Source: Bradyrhizobium sp. CCBAU 53421
GTDB taxonomy: Bacteria > Pseudomonadota > Alphaproteobacteria > Rhizobiales > Xanthobacteraceae
NCBI RefSeq assembly: GCF_015291625.1
Contig: NZ_CP030047.1
Coordinates: 5,642,001-5,706,000, forward strand
DNA: 64,000 nt
Reading direction: 5' to 3'
Shown here one piece after another: positions 1 to 7,984 of this stretch. The notes beneath the pieces are model-generated. The model was not told the DNA's origin. It worked only from the letters and a program-made list of their open reading frames with translations, and searched no databases. Position numbers and translations under genes: made by a program. Numbering within the stretch: position 1 is the stretch's first letter; each line of letters starts with the position of its first letter.

Positions 1-336
1 CGGCTCGTACTGGCGCAGCGTAGCTTCACATACCGTCAGAGATTAGGAAAGCGCTGGTTTGGTCATCCGATGGTCCCTACACCGCTCACCCCACTACTGC
101 GCGCTATCGAAGCAGGTCCGCTTTTGCGCCAAAAGCCGCCCTCTGCCCAACCTGCCATAGTGAACGGGATGCCAAGCGCGGACAGATTCTTGTACAGCCT
201 TCACTCGTATCGCTCAGATCTGGCGATTCAGGGCCAGCTCTGGCATTGGATACCCAAGCACATGGCATTATCGTCAGGGAATAGTTTTCCTCCTACGTCG
301 GCCGCGTTCGGTTAAGCGCAGGCTTTTCAGAGCGCA
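1..336. other. gene-poor segment, left edge
   Basis: No convincing gene. The stretch is visibly poorer in GC than the rest of the window, and its short open frames have no recognisable family or ribosome binding site. Together with 718-1242 it looks like non-native or decayed DNA next to guaA. Confidence 0.4.
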
Positions 337-717
337 ATGATGACTAAAGAAAATTTCTTCGCCGCACTGGCAATCACGCTTTTGATTCCGTCCGCCGCCC
401 TTGCTGACAGCAGAAATGGAGAACGAATCTTCTTGTCGAGGTGCGCCATGTGCCACGGAACCGATATTAAGGGCACAGGGCCATTGGCTAAAAAGAGTGT
501 CCCTCCCACGCCCGATCTTACAACTCCTGCTTTCCGCCAACGCCTGGTCGATTACCCGGGCGTCATTGTCTCATCCGTAATACTCCGTCCAAATGGAGAT
601 CTGATTCCCGGGACATTACGAGAAAACGGCGTAAGGCTGCCTGCATTCGCATGGACAGTTAAGGATTTTCGCGATCTGAACGAATATATGACTGGCGTAA
701 TTTCTCGAAGTCGATGA
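337..717 (+). CDS. small periplasmic cytochrome c
   Basis: A 126-residue secreted c-type cytochrome. Residues 1-23 form a signal peptide (charged start, hydrophobic core, Ala-Leu-Ala end), followed by one CxxCH haem-binding motif at residues 36-40 (Cys-Ala-Met-Cys-His). After the motif come the Gly- and Pro-rich segment and a C-terminal helix typical of class I cytochromes. The distal haem ligand is not obvious; the only Met after the haem motif is near residue 119, inside the last helix. The start is uncertain between two adjacent ATG codons and the ribosome binding site is weak. It stands alone, with lower GC than its neighbours, so its electron partner cannot be named. The family is sure; the role is not. 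Confidence 0.75.
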   Translation: MMTKENFFAALAITLLIPSAALADSRNGERIFLSRCAMCHGTDIKGTGPLAKKSVPPTPDLTTPAFRQRLVDYPGVIVSSVILRPNGDLIPGTLRENGVRLPAFAWTVKDFRDLNEYMTGVISRSR

Positions 718-1242
718 TCGCATAGACGCGGCCTGTATTTCGGGGCGCGTCGTGTCGCAAAACCTAGGATTTATGCGACACTTCAAGACAATTTTCAGCG
801 CAGCGGACGCTCAGCGAAACTTGACCGCTGTGACCGGCTGTCCCCAACGCCGCAATCAAGGCAGTCTCGCAGTGTTCTGACGCTGGCGGAGGTTGTCGGC
901 CCAGGAAGCTAGAGCAACAATCTCAGACGCCAGCGCATCTGGCCTAGGCAGCGGGCGATTCAGCGCAGGGGCAGCATTGTGCAGTAAGTCCGAACAACGC
1001 CCGAACCCGTCCCGCATAGCCTCACAATCGGGAACCGTGATCGCGGTCAGTTTGACCAGGCCGGGCGTTTTGAGCTCGTGATCGGGTCCGCACCGCCGGC
1101 GTGCTGAGACTTTTCAGCGCGCTCCGCACGCTCCATGCAGTGCCGTTGTTTGCGGCGGGCCAGAGGAGGTTGGAGACACACAGGACGACACGAAGAGCCG
1201 GGGCGATCACTCCAAACTACGATATCGCCGCCGCCTGTATCC
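718..1242. other. long intergenic region between cytochrome c and guaA
   Basis: About 525 bases without a supportable gene. It contains an inverted repeat just after the cytochrome gene (752-781). The short open frames on both strands show no family features. It abuts the 3' end of guaA, a place known in bacteria as a genomic-island integration site, but I see no integrase and no repeated copy of the guaA 3' end inside the window. Confidence 0.4.
752..781. repeat. 30-bp inverted repeat after cytochrome c
   Basis: Perfect 8-bp arms GTGTCGCA (752-759) and TGCGACAC (774-781) enclose a 14-base A/T-rich loop that contains CCTAGG. No T-tract follows, so a classical rho-independent terminator is unlikely. 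A protein-binding or recombination site is possible. Confidence 0.55.
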
Positions 1243-2841
1243 CTACTCCCACTCGATCGTCCCCGGCGGCTTGCTCGTCACGTCGTACACCACGCGGTTC
1301 ACGCCCTTCACCTCGTTGATGATGCGCGTCGCGGTTTCCCCTAAGAACTTCATCTCGAACTGGTAGAAGTCGGCGGTCATGCCGTCGGTCGAGGTGACGG
1401 CGCGCAGGCCGACGACGTATTCGTAGGTGCGGCCGTCGCCCATCACGCCGACGGTCTTCACCGGCAGCAGCACGGCGAAGGCCTGCCAGATCGCATCATA
1501 GAGGCCGTGCTTGCGGATCTGGTCGATGTAAACCGCATCCGCGTTGCGCAGGATGTCGAGCTTTTCTCTTGTGATGTCGCCGGGGCAGCGGATGGCAAGG
1601 CCCGGGCCCGGGAACGGGTGGCGGCCGACGAACACTTCGGGCAGGCCGAGCTCGCGGCCGAGCACGCGCACCTCGTCCTTGAACAGCTCGCGCAAGGGCT
1701 CGACCAGCTTCATGTTCATGCGGGCCGGAAGGCCGCCGACATTGTGGTGCGACTTGATGGTCACCGACGGTCCGCCGGTGAAGGAGACGCTCTCGATCAC
1801 ATCAGGGTAGAGCGTGCCCTGCGCCAGGAATGCCGCGCCACCGATCTTCTTGGCCTCCGCCTCGAACACGTCGATGAACAGCCGCCCGATGGTCTTGCGC
1901 TTCACCTCGGGATCGGTGACGCCTTCGAGTTCGCCCAAAAACTCTTTCGACGCGTCCACATGGACCAACGGGATGTTGTAGTGGTTGCGGAACAGGTCGA
2001 CGACGGTTTTCGCCTCGTCGAGCCGCAGCAGGCCGTGATCGACGAACACGCAGGTGAGCTGGTCGCCGATCGCCTCGTGGATCAGCACCGCCGCCACGGC
2101 GGAATCGACGCCGCCGGAGAGGCCGCAGATCACCTTGCCGGTGCCTACCTGGGCGCGGATCTTCTCGATCGCCTCCTCGCGGAAGGCCCGCATGGTCCAG
2201 TCGCCGGTCAGGCCCGCGACCTTGCGGACGAAGTTGCGCAGCAGCTTTGCGCCGTCGGGCGTGTGCACCACCTCGGGATGGAACATCAGGCCGTAGTACT
2301 TGCGCTTCTCGTCCTGGATGATCGCGAACGGCGCATTCGCAGAGGTGCCGGCCACCGAGAAGCCGGGCGGCATTTTTGTGATCCGGTCGCCATGGCTCAT
2401 CCACACCTGATGCTTTTCGCCGTGGCCCCAGACGCCGTCGAACAGCTGGCTGTCGGTCTTCACCTCGACGTCGGCACGACCGAACTCGCGGTGATGCCCG
2501 CCCTCGACCTCGCCGCCGAGCTGGGCCGCCAAGGTCATCTGGCCGTAGCAGATGCCGAGCACGGGAACGCCTGACTCGAAGATCAGTTGCGGGGCGCGCG
2601 GCGAGCCGGTCTCGTGCACGGACTCCGGGCCGCCTGAGAGGATCACCGCCTTCGGCTTCATCTCGTTGAAGGCGGCCTCCGCCTTCTGGAACGGCACGAT
2701 CTCGGAATAGACGCCCATCTCGCGGACGCGGCGGGCGATCAGTTGCGTCACCTGGCTGCCGAAATCGACAATCAGAATCTTGTCATGCGCCGAGGCCACG
2801 GAGGGCGTCGACGGTTCGCGGGCTGTGTGCTGGGCTGTCAT
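1243..2841 (-). CDS. guaA: GMP synthase (glutamine-hydrolysing)
   Basis: Converts XMP to GMP with ATP and glutamine, the last step of guanine nucleotide synthesis in the cytosol. The 532-residue protein has an N-terminal class I glutamine amidotransferase (nucleophile Cys98 in GICYGQ, His188 and Glu190 in FHPE), an ATP pyrophosphatase domain with the PP-loop SGGVDS at 242-247, and the dimerisation domain ending in the conserved [10 protein letters not shown] chose the ATG at 2841; a longer frame to 2898 adds 19 residues that do not resemble the family. guaB, the preceding enzyme, lies at 18312-19808 on the same strand with unrelated genes between, so the two are not an operon here. Confidence 0.97.
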   Translation of the reverse strand: MTAQHTAREPSTPSVASAHDKILIVDFGSQVTQLIARRVREMGVYSEIVPFQKAEAAFNEMKPKAVILSGGPESVHETGSPRAPQLIFESGVPVLGICYGQMTLAAQLGGEVEGGHHREFGRADVEVKTDSQLFDGVWGHGEKHQVWMSHGDRITKMPPGFSVAGTSANAPFAIIQDEKRKYYGLMFHPEVVHTPDGAKLLRNFVRKVAGLTGDWTMRAFREEAIEKIRAQVGTGKVICGLSGGVDSAVAAVLIHEAIGDQLTCVFVDHGLLRLDEAKTVVDLFRNHYNIPLVHVDASKEFLGELEGVTDPEVKRKTIGRLFIDVFEAEAKKIGGAAFLAQGTLYPDVIESVSFTGGPSVTIKSHHNVGGLPARMNMKLVEPLRELFKDEVRVLGRELGLPEVFVGRHPFPGPGLAIRCPGDITREKLDILRNADAVYIDQIRKHGLYDAIWQAFAVLLPVKTVGVMGDGRTYEYVVGLRAVTSTDGMTADFYQFEMKFLGETATRIINEVKGVNRVVYDVTSKPPGTIEWE

Positions 2842-2928
2842 GGCAAGCAGATACGCGACAGCGCCCGCCCCCGCAACCGCGCAGCGCGGGGCGCCCACAT
2901 TCTTCTTTGGGCATGGACAAATCGATAT

Positions 2929-2947
2929 AGGTCAGTATTATTGACCT
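2929..2947. promoter_or_regulatory. palindromic operator candidate before the SnoaL-like gene
   Basis: The sequence AGGTCAGTATTATTGACCT has perfect 6-bp arms AGGTCA/TGACCT around an A/T-rich 7-base spacer. It lies between guaA and the divergent gene at 2978, 30 bases upstream of that start. The size and symmetry fit a dimeric TetR-, GntR- or MarR-type regulator; no such gene is adjacent. Confidence 0.5.
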
Positions 2948-2977
2948 AATTTGGCCATAACCAATGGGAGGAAACCA

Positions 2978-3349
2978 ATGCCAGATTTCCACGACCCGTC
3001 CCGCCTCACCGCGCTCGGCCGCGACTGGATCGCCGCGTGGAACGCTCGCGACCTCGAGCGGGTGCTCGCGATGTATGCCGAGGATACCGAGATGACCTCG
3101 GACCGGATCCCGGCGTTCGGCTTCGGCGCGTCAGGCACGGTGCGCGGCAAGGCGCAGCTGCGGGCCTATTGGAGCGCCGCGCTGGCGAAACTGCCCGAGC
3201 TGCATTTCGAGCTGATCGACCTCTATGTCTCGCCCGACAGCGTCGTCGTGTTCTACCAGAACGAACGCGGCAAGAAGATCTGCGAGTATCTGCGGCTCGA
3301 TGATCAGGGCAAGATCAGGCAAGGTTCGGCGAACCATCTGGTTGGGTGA
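2978..3349 (+). CDS. SnoaL-like / NTF2-fold protein
   Basis: A 123-residue protein of the nuclear-transport-factor-2 / SnoaL-like fold. It shows the usual N-terminal helix with W..AWNARDLERVLAMYAED, followed by a curved sheet region (GKAQLRAYWSAAL, LHFELIDLYV) and a C-terminal YLRLDDQGKI strand. Members bind or isomerise small hydrophobic ligands, but the family is functionally diverse and I cannot assign a substrate. The ATG at 2978 is preceded by a good GGGAGG site; an upstream TTG at 2951 would lack one. It is divergent from guaA across a palindrome (2929-2947), so it is probably controlled separately. Confidence 0.8.
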   Translation: MPDFHDPSRLTALGRDWIAAWNARDLERVLAMYAEDTEMTSDRIPAFGFGASGTVRGKAQLRAYWSAALAKLPELHFELIDLYVSPDSVVVFYQNERGKKICEYLRLDDQGKIRQGSANHLVG

Positions 3350-3359
3350 AACGAAAATC

Positions 3360-3441
3360 GTAGGGTGGGTTAGCCGCAGGCGTAACCCGCCGAGTCACAC
3401 GGCGAAAGATGGTGGGTTACGCTAACGCTAACCCACCCTAC
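3360..3441. repeat. palindromic repeat, GTAGGGTGGGT family
   Basis: Exact 15-bp terminal inverted repeats (GTAGGGTGGGTTAGC and its complement) flank an inner GC-rich stem. It sits between two plus-strand genes. A related element is at 31106-31186. Can form a long hairpin in RNA. Confidence 0.8.
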
Positions 3442-3471
3442 GCACCGGCATCCGGATCAGGATCACACCCA

Positions 3472-3804
3472 ATGAAAATCCCGCCCCTGCCCTTCACCGT
3501 CACCGACTGGAGCCATGTCTCGCCCACCGTGCATCGCGGCGAGAGCGGGCAAGCGCTGTGGCGCACGCTCAACATCGGCGAGCTCAGGGTGCGGATGGTC
3601 GAATACTCGCCGGGCTACCTCGCCGATCACTGGTGCGATCGCGGCCATGTGCTCTATGTCGTCGCGGGCGAGCTCGACACCGAGCTGCGCGACGGCCGCA
3701 AATTCACGCTGAAGCCGGGTATGAGCTACCAGGTCTCCGATTTCGGCGACGCCGCGCACCGTTCGTCGACCACGACCGGCGCGACACTGTTCATTGTGGA
3801 TTGA
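3472..3804 (+). CDS. small cupin-fold protein
   Basis: A 110-residue single-domain cupin. The beta-barrel signature is visible as DHWCDRGHVLYVVAGELDTEL near the middle and a second strand set LKPGMSYQVSD with a following His. It resembles the uncharacterised cupins named for a DHCW-type motif. Metal binding through the His residues is likely, the reaction is unknown. The ATG at 3472 follows the palindromic repeat; an upstream in-frame ATG at 3409 would translate part of that repeat and is rejected. Palindromic repeats flank it on both sides, so it may be a single-gene unit or read through from the SnoaL-like gene. Confidence 0.75.
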   Translation: MKIPPLPFTVTDWSHVSPTVHRGESGQALWRTLNIGELRVRMVEYSPGYLADHWCDRGHVLYVVAGELDTELRDGRKFTLKPGMSYQVSDFGDAAHRSSTTTGATLFIVD

Positions 3805-3824
3805 GACGATACCTCACTCTCTCC

Positions 3825-3924
3825 CGTCACCCTGAGGAGGTCGCGAAGCGACCGTCTCGAAGGGCGACAGCCCGGCTCCATCCCCATCCTTCGAGGCTCG
3901 CTTCGCTCGCACCTCAGGATGACG
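3825..3924. repeat. palindromic repeat, CGTCAyCCTGAGG family
   Basis: Ends CGTCACCCTGAG and CTCAGGATGACG in inverted orientation, with inner segments resembling AGCGAAGCG/CGCTTCGCT. Lies between convergent genes for the cupin and HxlR. Other members: 5776-5897, 32306-32465 (degenerate), 39869-39971, 47830-47935. Confidence 0.85.
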
Positions 3925-3962
3925 CCAGTGCTAGAGGATATAGCAGACTATCGCGTACACCC

Positions 3963-4415
3963 TCACCGCCTCCGCCCGACCACCTTCCTCACCCTGGTCT
4001 CCGCCCAGCTCAGCGGCTTGCCGCTCTTCGAGGGCAGCACGAGTTGGCCGACCGCCTGCCCGGCCTTGTCCAGCAGCACCGAATGCGCCTCGCCGCGCGC
4101 ATAGAGATGCGCCTCGCCCCATTGCCTTAAGGAGACCACGATCGGGAACAGGTCGTGTCCCCGCTTGGTCAGCGCATATTCGAGGTAGGCGCTGCCGTCG
4201 GACGCCGCGACCTGCTCGAGCACGCCTAGCTCGACCAGCTTGCGCAGCCGCGCCGTCAGCATGCCCTTGGCGATGCCGAGGTTCTTCTGGAAGTCGCCGA
4301 ACCGGCGCAGGCCATCGAACGCGTCGCGCACGATCAAGAGCGACCACCAGTCGCCGATCGCATCCAGCGCGCGCGCCACCGGGCATTCCGCCCTGGCGAA
4401 TGCAGTCCGCTTCAT
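3963..4415 (-). CDS. HxlR-family transcriptional regulator
   Basis: A 150-residue MarR-like winged-helix regulator of the HxlR family. Near the N-terminus is the hallmark CPVARALDAIGDWWSLLIVRDAF, followed by the recognition region (RFGDFQKNLGIAKGMLTARLRKLVELGVL) and the wing (YALTKRG). A Cys near residue 11 is the conserved N-terminal cysteine used as a redox or electrophile sensor in some family members. The ATG at 4415 has a strong GAGGGAG site. It is divergent from the MFS gene at 4527 and very likely controls it through the paired sites at 4446-4506, with repression relieved by an unknown small compound. Confidence 0.9.
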   Translation of the reverse strand: MKRTAFARAECPVARALDAIGDWWSLLIVRDAFDGLRRFGDFQKNLGIAKGMLTARLRKLVELGVLEQVAASDGSAYLEYALTKRGHDLFPIVVSLRQWGEAHLYARGEAHSVLLDKAGQAVGQLVLPSKSGKPLSWAETRVRKVVGRRR

Positions 4416-4445
4416 CGCGGTCCATCTCCCTCGATCACGATTCCG

Positions 4446-4506
4446 AACTGGTATTAAAATAGGACTAGACAGCATCGGGTGCAACTGGTCTCTTTATGAG
4501 ACTAGA
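4446..4506. promoter_or_regulatory. tandem operator pair between HxlR gene and MFS gene
   Basis: Two copies of AACTGGT-N11-ACTAGA, at 4446-4469 and 4483-4506, are spaced 37 bp centre to centre. Each copy is internally near-palindromic (CTGGT with ACTAG); in the second the symmetry extends to GTCTC-TTTAT-GAGAC. The N11 spacers differ, so only the arms are conserved, as expected for protein-binding sites. Confidence 0.7.
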
Positions 4507-4526
4507 TTGGATTTGCAGCGGAGGCG

Positions 4527-5786
4527 ATGATGAGCACCCAGGATGCGACGACGGCGGAACCGGCAAAGCCGGGCGACATGGCTACGGGGCGGCTTTCACC
4601 CGCGATCGTGCTGCTGTTTGCGGTCGCCTGCGGGCTCAGCGTCGCCAACATCTATTCGGCCCAGCCGCTGCTCGACACCATGGCGCAGGATCTCGGCATC
4701 ACCCTTGCCGCGATCGGCATCGTGGTGACGCTGACCCAGGTCGGCCTCGCCTTCGGCCTGATGCTGATCGTACCGCTCGGCGACCTCTGGGACCGCCGCA
4801 AGCTGATCGTCGGCCAGATCATGCTGTCCGCGGCGGCGCTCGTCGTGGTCGGCACCGCGCCGAACGCGGCCGTGCTCTTTTTCGGAATGGCGCTGGTCGG
4901 GCTGCTCGCCGTGGTCATCCAGGTGATCGTCGCCTTCGCCGCGACATCGGCTGCGCCGGCCGAGCGCGGACAGACCATCGGCACCATTCAAAGCGGCGTC
5001 GTGTCGGGCATCCTGCTCGCCCGCTTTGCCTCGGGTACGCTAGCCGATATCGGCGGATGGCGCATGGTCTACCTGACCTCGGCCGTGCTGATGCTGGCGA
5101 TGGCCGCGCTGCTCGCCTATGTGCTGCCGCGGCAGCCGCCGCGGGCGCTGACCGGATCATCCTATGCAAGGCTGTTGCGCTCGACGACCGCGCTGTTCGC
5201 CGAGGAGCCGGTGTTGCGCGAGCGCGCCGTGTTCGCGCTGCTGGTGTTCGCGAGCTTCAGCGCGTTCTGGAGCTCGGTCGTGCTGCCGCTCGCGGCGCCG
5301 CCGCTGTCGCTGTCGCACACCGCGATCGGCATGCTCGGCATTGCCGGCCTCGCCGGCGCGCTGGCGGCGCGCAATTCCGGCCGCCTCGCCGATCGCGGCT
5401 GGGGCCAGCGCACCACCGGATTGTCGCTGCTGCTGATGCTCGCCGGCTGGGCGCCGATCGCCTGCCTGCACACGTCGCTGTGGCTGGTGCTCGCCGGCGT
5501 TCTCATGATCGATTTCGCGGTGCAGGCCGTCCACGTCACGAACCAGAGCCTGATCGTCGCCGCGCGCCCGGAGGCGTCGAGCCGCCTGATCGGCGTCTAC
5601 ATGGTGTTCTATTCGATCGGCAGCGGGCTCGGCGCGATCGCTTCGACGATGGCCTATGCCGCCGCGGGCTGGCTCGGCGTCTGCGTGTTGGGCGCTGCGA
5701 TCAGTGGCGTCGCGCTATTGTACTGGGTCATTGCGGTGAGCAAGACGCCGGTGCCACAGAGCGTTTGCACTGTCCCGTCACCCTGA
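4527..5786 (+). CDS. MFS efflux transporter
   Basis: A 419-residue inner-membrane major facilitator, about 12 hydrophobic segments. The loop between segments 2 and 3 has the family-typical GDLWDRRKLI, and the second half begins after the loop near EEPVLRERAVF. It resembles drug/arabinose-type proton antiporters; the substrate is unknown. ATG at 4527, with a second ATG directly after, is preceded by GGAGG. A divergent HxlR gene and a tandem operator suggest induction by a toxic compound that it exports. A paralogue with many shared stretches is at 33500-34717. Its last codons (Pro-Ser-Pro-stop) lie within a palindromic repeat. Confidence 0.9.
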   Translation: MMSTQDATTAEPAKPGDMATGRLSPAIVLLFAVACGLSVANIYSAQPLLDTMAQDLGITLAAIGIVVTLTQVGLAFGLMLIVPLGDLWDRRKLIVGQIMLSAAALVVVGTAPNAAVLFFGMALVGLLAVVIQVIVAFAATSAAPAERGQTIGTIQSGVVSGILLARFASGTLADIGGWRMVYLTSAVLMLAMAALLAYVLPRQPPRALTGSSYARLLRSTTALFAEEPVLRERAVFALLVFASFSAFWSSVVLPLAAPPLSLSHTAIGMLGIAGLAGALAARNSGRLADRGWGQRTTGLSLLLMLAGWAPIACLHTSLWLVLAGVLMIDFAVQAVHVTNQSLIVAARPEASSRLIGVYMVFYSIGSGLGAIASTMAYAAAGWLGVCVLGAAISGVALLYWVIAVSKTPVPQSVCTVPSP

Positions 5787-5897
5787 GGAGCGCGCTGTTG
5801 CGCGCGTCTCGAAGGGTCGACGGCCCGGCTCCATCCCATCCTTCGAGGCCCACCGAGCACTGCTGGCGCAGCGCTCGGCGTGCACCTCAGGATGACG
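5776..5897. repeat. palindromic repeat overlapping two gene ends
   Basis: Member of the CGTCAyCCTGAGG family, from CGTCACCCTGAGG to CTCAGGATGACG. It overlaps the 3' ends of the convergent MFS gene (stop at 5786) and rsmB (stop at 5887), providing the stop codon of each in the same repeat-derived sequence TCAyCCTGA. Confidence 0.85.
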
Positions 5898-7194
5898 GTC
5901 GCCGCTTGAGGATGCTGACGAAGAATCCATCTGTGCCGGTGCGGCGCGGCGTCATCAGCAGGCCCTCTGGCGATTGCAGCGCGGCTTCGGCAAAGGCTTC
6001 CGCCTTGTCCCACAGCACCGATGCGGTCTGCTCCGGCGGCTGCACGGAGAATTCCGGGTGCCGCGCGACGAAAGCCCTGACCTGCTCGCCATTCTCCTCC
6101 GCCAGCACCGAGCAGGTGATGTAGGCGATGCGGCCGCCGGACTTCACCAGCGGCGCGGCGCGCTCCAGTACCTCGGCCTGATCCTTCAGCCGCACCTCGA
6201 GCGCGCCCGGGCGCATCCGCCATTTGGCGTCGGGATTGCGCCGCCAGGTGCCGGTGCCGGTGCACGGCGCGTCGATCAGCACGAGATCGGCGGAGGCCTT
6301 GATGTCGGACAGCACGTCCTCCTCGCCGCGCGGCGTACGCACGTCGCAATTGTGCACGCCGGCGCGCGACAGCCGCTCATGGATCGGCGCGAGCTGGCGC
6401 TTGTCGCTGTCGGTCGCGATCAGCCGGCCCTTGCCTTGCATCATCGCCGCTATCGCGAGCGTCTTGCCCCCGGCGCCGGCGCAGAGGTCGATTACCTGCT
6501 CGCCGGGCTTCGCCGCCGAGAACAGCGCGGCGAGCTGCGAGCCCTCGTCCTGGACTTCGATGGCGCCCTTGATGAAATCCTCCTCGGCGTGGATGCCGGG
6601 ATTGCGCGCGTCGGCGCCGAGCTCGATGCGCAGGCCGAGCGGCGACCACGGCGTTTCCTTCGCACCGAGATGCGACAACCGCGGCAGCACCTTCTCGCGC
6701 TTGCCGCGCAGCGTGTTGACGCGCAGATCGAGCGGCGCGCGGCTCGCCATCGCGGTCGCCTCCGCGGCGCGGTCGTCGCCGAACACTTTCGCCAGATACG
6801 GGTCGAGCCAGTCCGGATAGTCGCCCGCGACATGCGCCGGCGCGGCCTTGAGCGAACGCGAAGCCAATGCAGCCTCTTCAGTCGCGGTGAGCGGATCCGG
6901 CGCAAAGCGGCCGCCGTCGCACAGCGCCGAGATCGTCGGGATGTCCATGCCGCGCTCGAGCTTGAGCATGCCGAGCACCCGCGACCGGGCGCTGGCATCG
7001 TCCATCAGATAGGCCGCGGAGGACTGCCGGCGCAGCACATCCCAGATCAGGCCGGAGATCGCGGCGCGATCGCCGGAGCCGGCATAGCGGTGCGCAGTGC
7101 CCCATTCCTTCAGCGCCTTGGCCGCAGGAATGCGCTGTGCATCGATAGTGGCGATCAGCTCGATCGCGGCGGAAAGCCGGGCAGCAGGGGTCAT
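5887..7194 (-). CDS. rsmB: RsmB-like 16S rRNA m5C methyltransferase
   Basis: A 435-residue SAM-dependent RNA (cytosine-5)-methyltransferase of the NOL1/NOP2/Sun family. An N-terminal NusB-like RNA-binding region is followed by the Rossmann domain with SAM motif DLCAGAGGKTL, the motif IV catalytic segment DAPCTGTGTWRRNPD and the second conserved Cys in TCSVLAEENG. The product probably methylates C967 of 16S rRNA or an equivalent base; orthology to rsmB is judged from domain order, not alignment. The start at 7194 is the natural N-terminus for the NusB-like domain. The last codons come from a palindromic repeat. The MAPEG gene lies 22 bases upstream on the same strand, so the two are likely cotranscribed. 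Confidence 0.88.
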   Translation of the reverse strand: MTPAARLSAAIELIATIDAQRIPAAKALKEWGTAHRYAGSGDRAAISGLIWDVLRRQSSAAYLMDDASARSRVLGMLKLERGMDIPTISALCDGGRFAPDPLTATEEAALASRSLKAAPAHVAGDYPDWLDPYLAKVFGDDRAAEATAMASRAPLDLRVNTLRGKREKVLPRLSHLGAKETPWSPLGLRIELGADARNPGIHAEEDFIKGAIEVQDEGSQLAALFSAAKPGEQVIDLCAGAGGKTLAIAAMMQGKGRLIATDSDKRQLAPIHERLSRAGVHNCDVRTPRGEEDVLSDIKASADLVLIDAPCTGTGTWRRNPDAKWRMRPGALEVRLKDQAEVLERAAPLVKSGGRIAYITCSVLAEENGEQVRAFVARHPEFSVQPPEQTASVLWDKAEAFAEAALQSPEGLLMTPRRTGTDGFFVSILKRRPSS

Positions 7195-7216
7195 TGATCT
7201 CTTTCGGTTGGGCGCA

Positions 7217-7639
7217 TCAGATCAGCAGCAGGATCCTGAGCGCGAAATACAGCCACATCGCCGCCAGCACCAGCACGCCGGCGAACCAGGCGAGCGAGCG
7301 CGGCCGCACGTCGTTGGAGGTGACGAAGACGCCGGCATGGGCGAACCGCGTCACCACGAACACCCAGGACATCAGCACGATGAACAGATCGGCATGGCGG
7401 ATCGGCAGCGCAATGGCGATCAGGACATAGAACAGCACCGGCAGCTCGAACTGGTTGGCGAAGCAATTGCCGAGCTGGGTGGCGCGCTCCGGCCAGTTCG
7501 GCTGGCGCAACGCGATATCGGCCATCTTGGTCTCGCCGCTCGCCAGGGTCCGCGTGCGCAGCGTCGCCATCCCGAACAGGAGCGCGAAGGTGAGCCCAAT
7601 CTGGACGAAGACCGGCAATAGAACCATTTGAACCGACAT
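7217..7639 (-). CDS. MAPEG-family membrane protein
   Basis: A 140-residue integral membrane protein with four hydrophobic segments, of the MAPEG superfamily (membrane proteins in eicosanoid and glutathione metabolism). The typical stretch RATQLGNCFANQFELPVLFYVL, with its Asn/Gln/Glu pattern, is seen in the middle, and FVVTRFAHAGVFVTSNDVRPR is the second conserved loop. Bacterial members are largely uncharacterised; glutathione-dependent activity is possible but not shown. The ATG at 7639 has a GGAGGGAG site; the longer frame up to 7783 is rejected because its extra 48 residues are Arg- and Gly-rich and unlike the family. Confidence 0.85.
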   Translation of the reverse strand: MSVQMVLLPVFVQIGLTFALLFGMATLRTRTLASGETKMADIALRQPNWPERATQLGNCFANQFELPVLFYVLIAIALPIRHADLFIVLMSWVFVVTRFAHAGVFVTSNDVRPRSLAWFAGVLVLAAMWLYFALRILLLI

Positions 7640-7984
7640 CAAGAATCTCCCTCCGCCACGGGCGCCCGGCCGCCCTCTTAGCCGCCACGGCCGCCCCTGA
7701 CAATGAAGCGTACGCGGTAACCCGTTGAACCATCGTCCGAGCCCGGCTGACCAACTCCTGGGAACAATGACGGTTTCAGTCACCTGGCTGCTCGGAAGCC
7801 GCGTCAGCCCGCCTGTCCCGCCCGCCCGCTCGATGCAGTAGCTGGCGATCTAGCGCTCGCGCGAAAGCGCCGGAGTCAAACAAGACTTCAAACGCCGCAT
7901 CAAACAGAGCAGCGAAGAACGCGGCGAAATCGTCATCGTTCCGACTTCGCGCCGACGCTATAGTTCGGCCGAAAGGATCGATGC
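7640..7984. other. divergent intergenic region
   Basis: About 345 bases between the MAPEG gene and the phosphoesterase gene, transcribed divergently. It must hold both promoters, but I can point to no convincing operator, hairpin or small gene. Confidence 0.4.

Noticed and set aside
1507..2574. 355-residue open frame antisense to guaA
   Set aside because: No ribosome site or family features; fully covered by guaA on the other strand.
4496..6124. 542-residue open frame overlapping the MFS and rsmB genes
   Set aside because: Arg/Gly/Ala-rich composition, shifted by one frame from a clear MFS gene; a typical GC-rich shadow.
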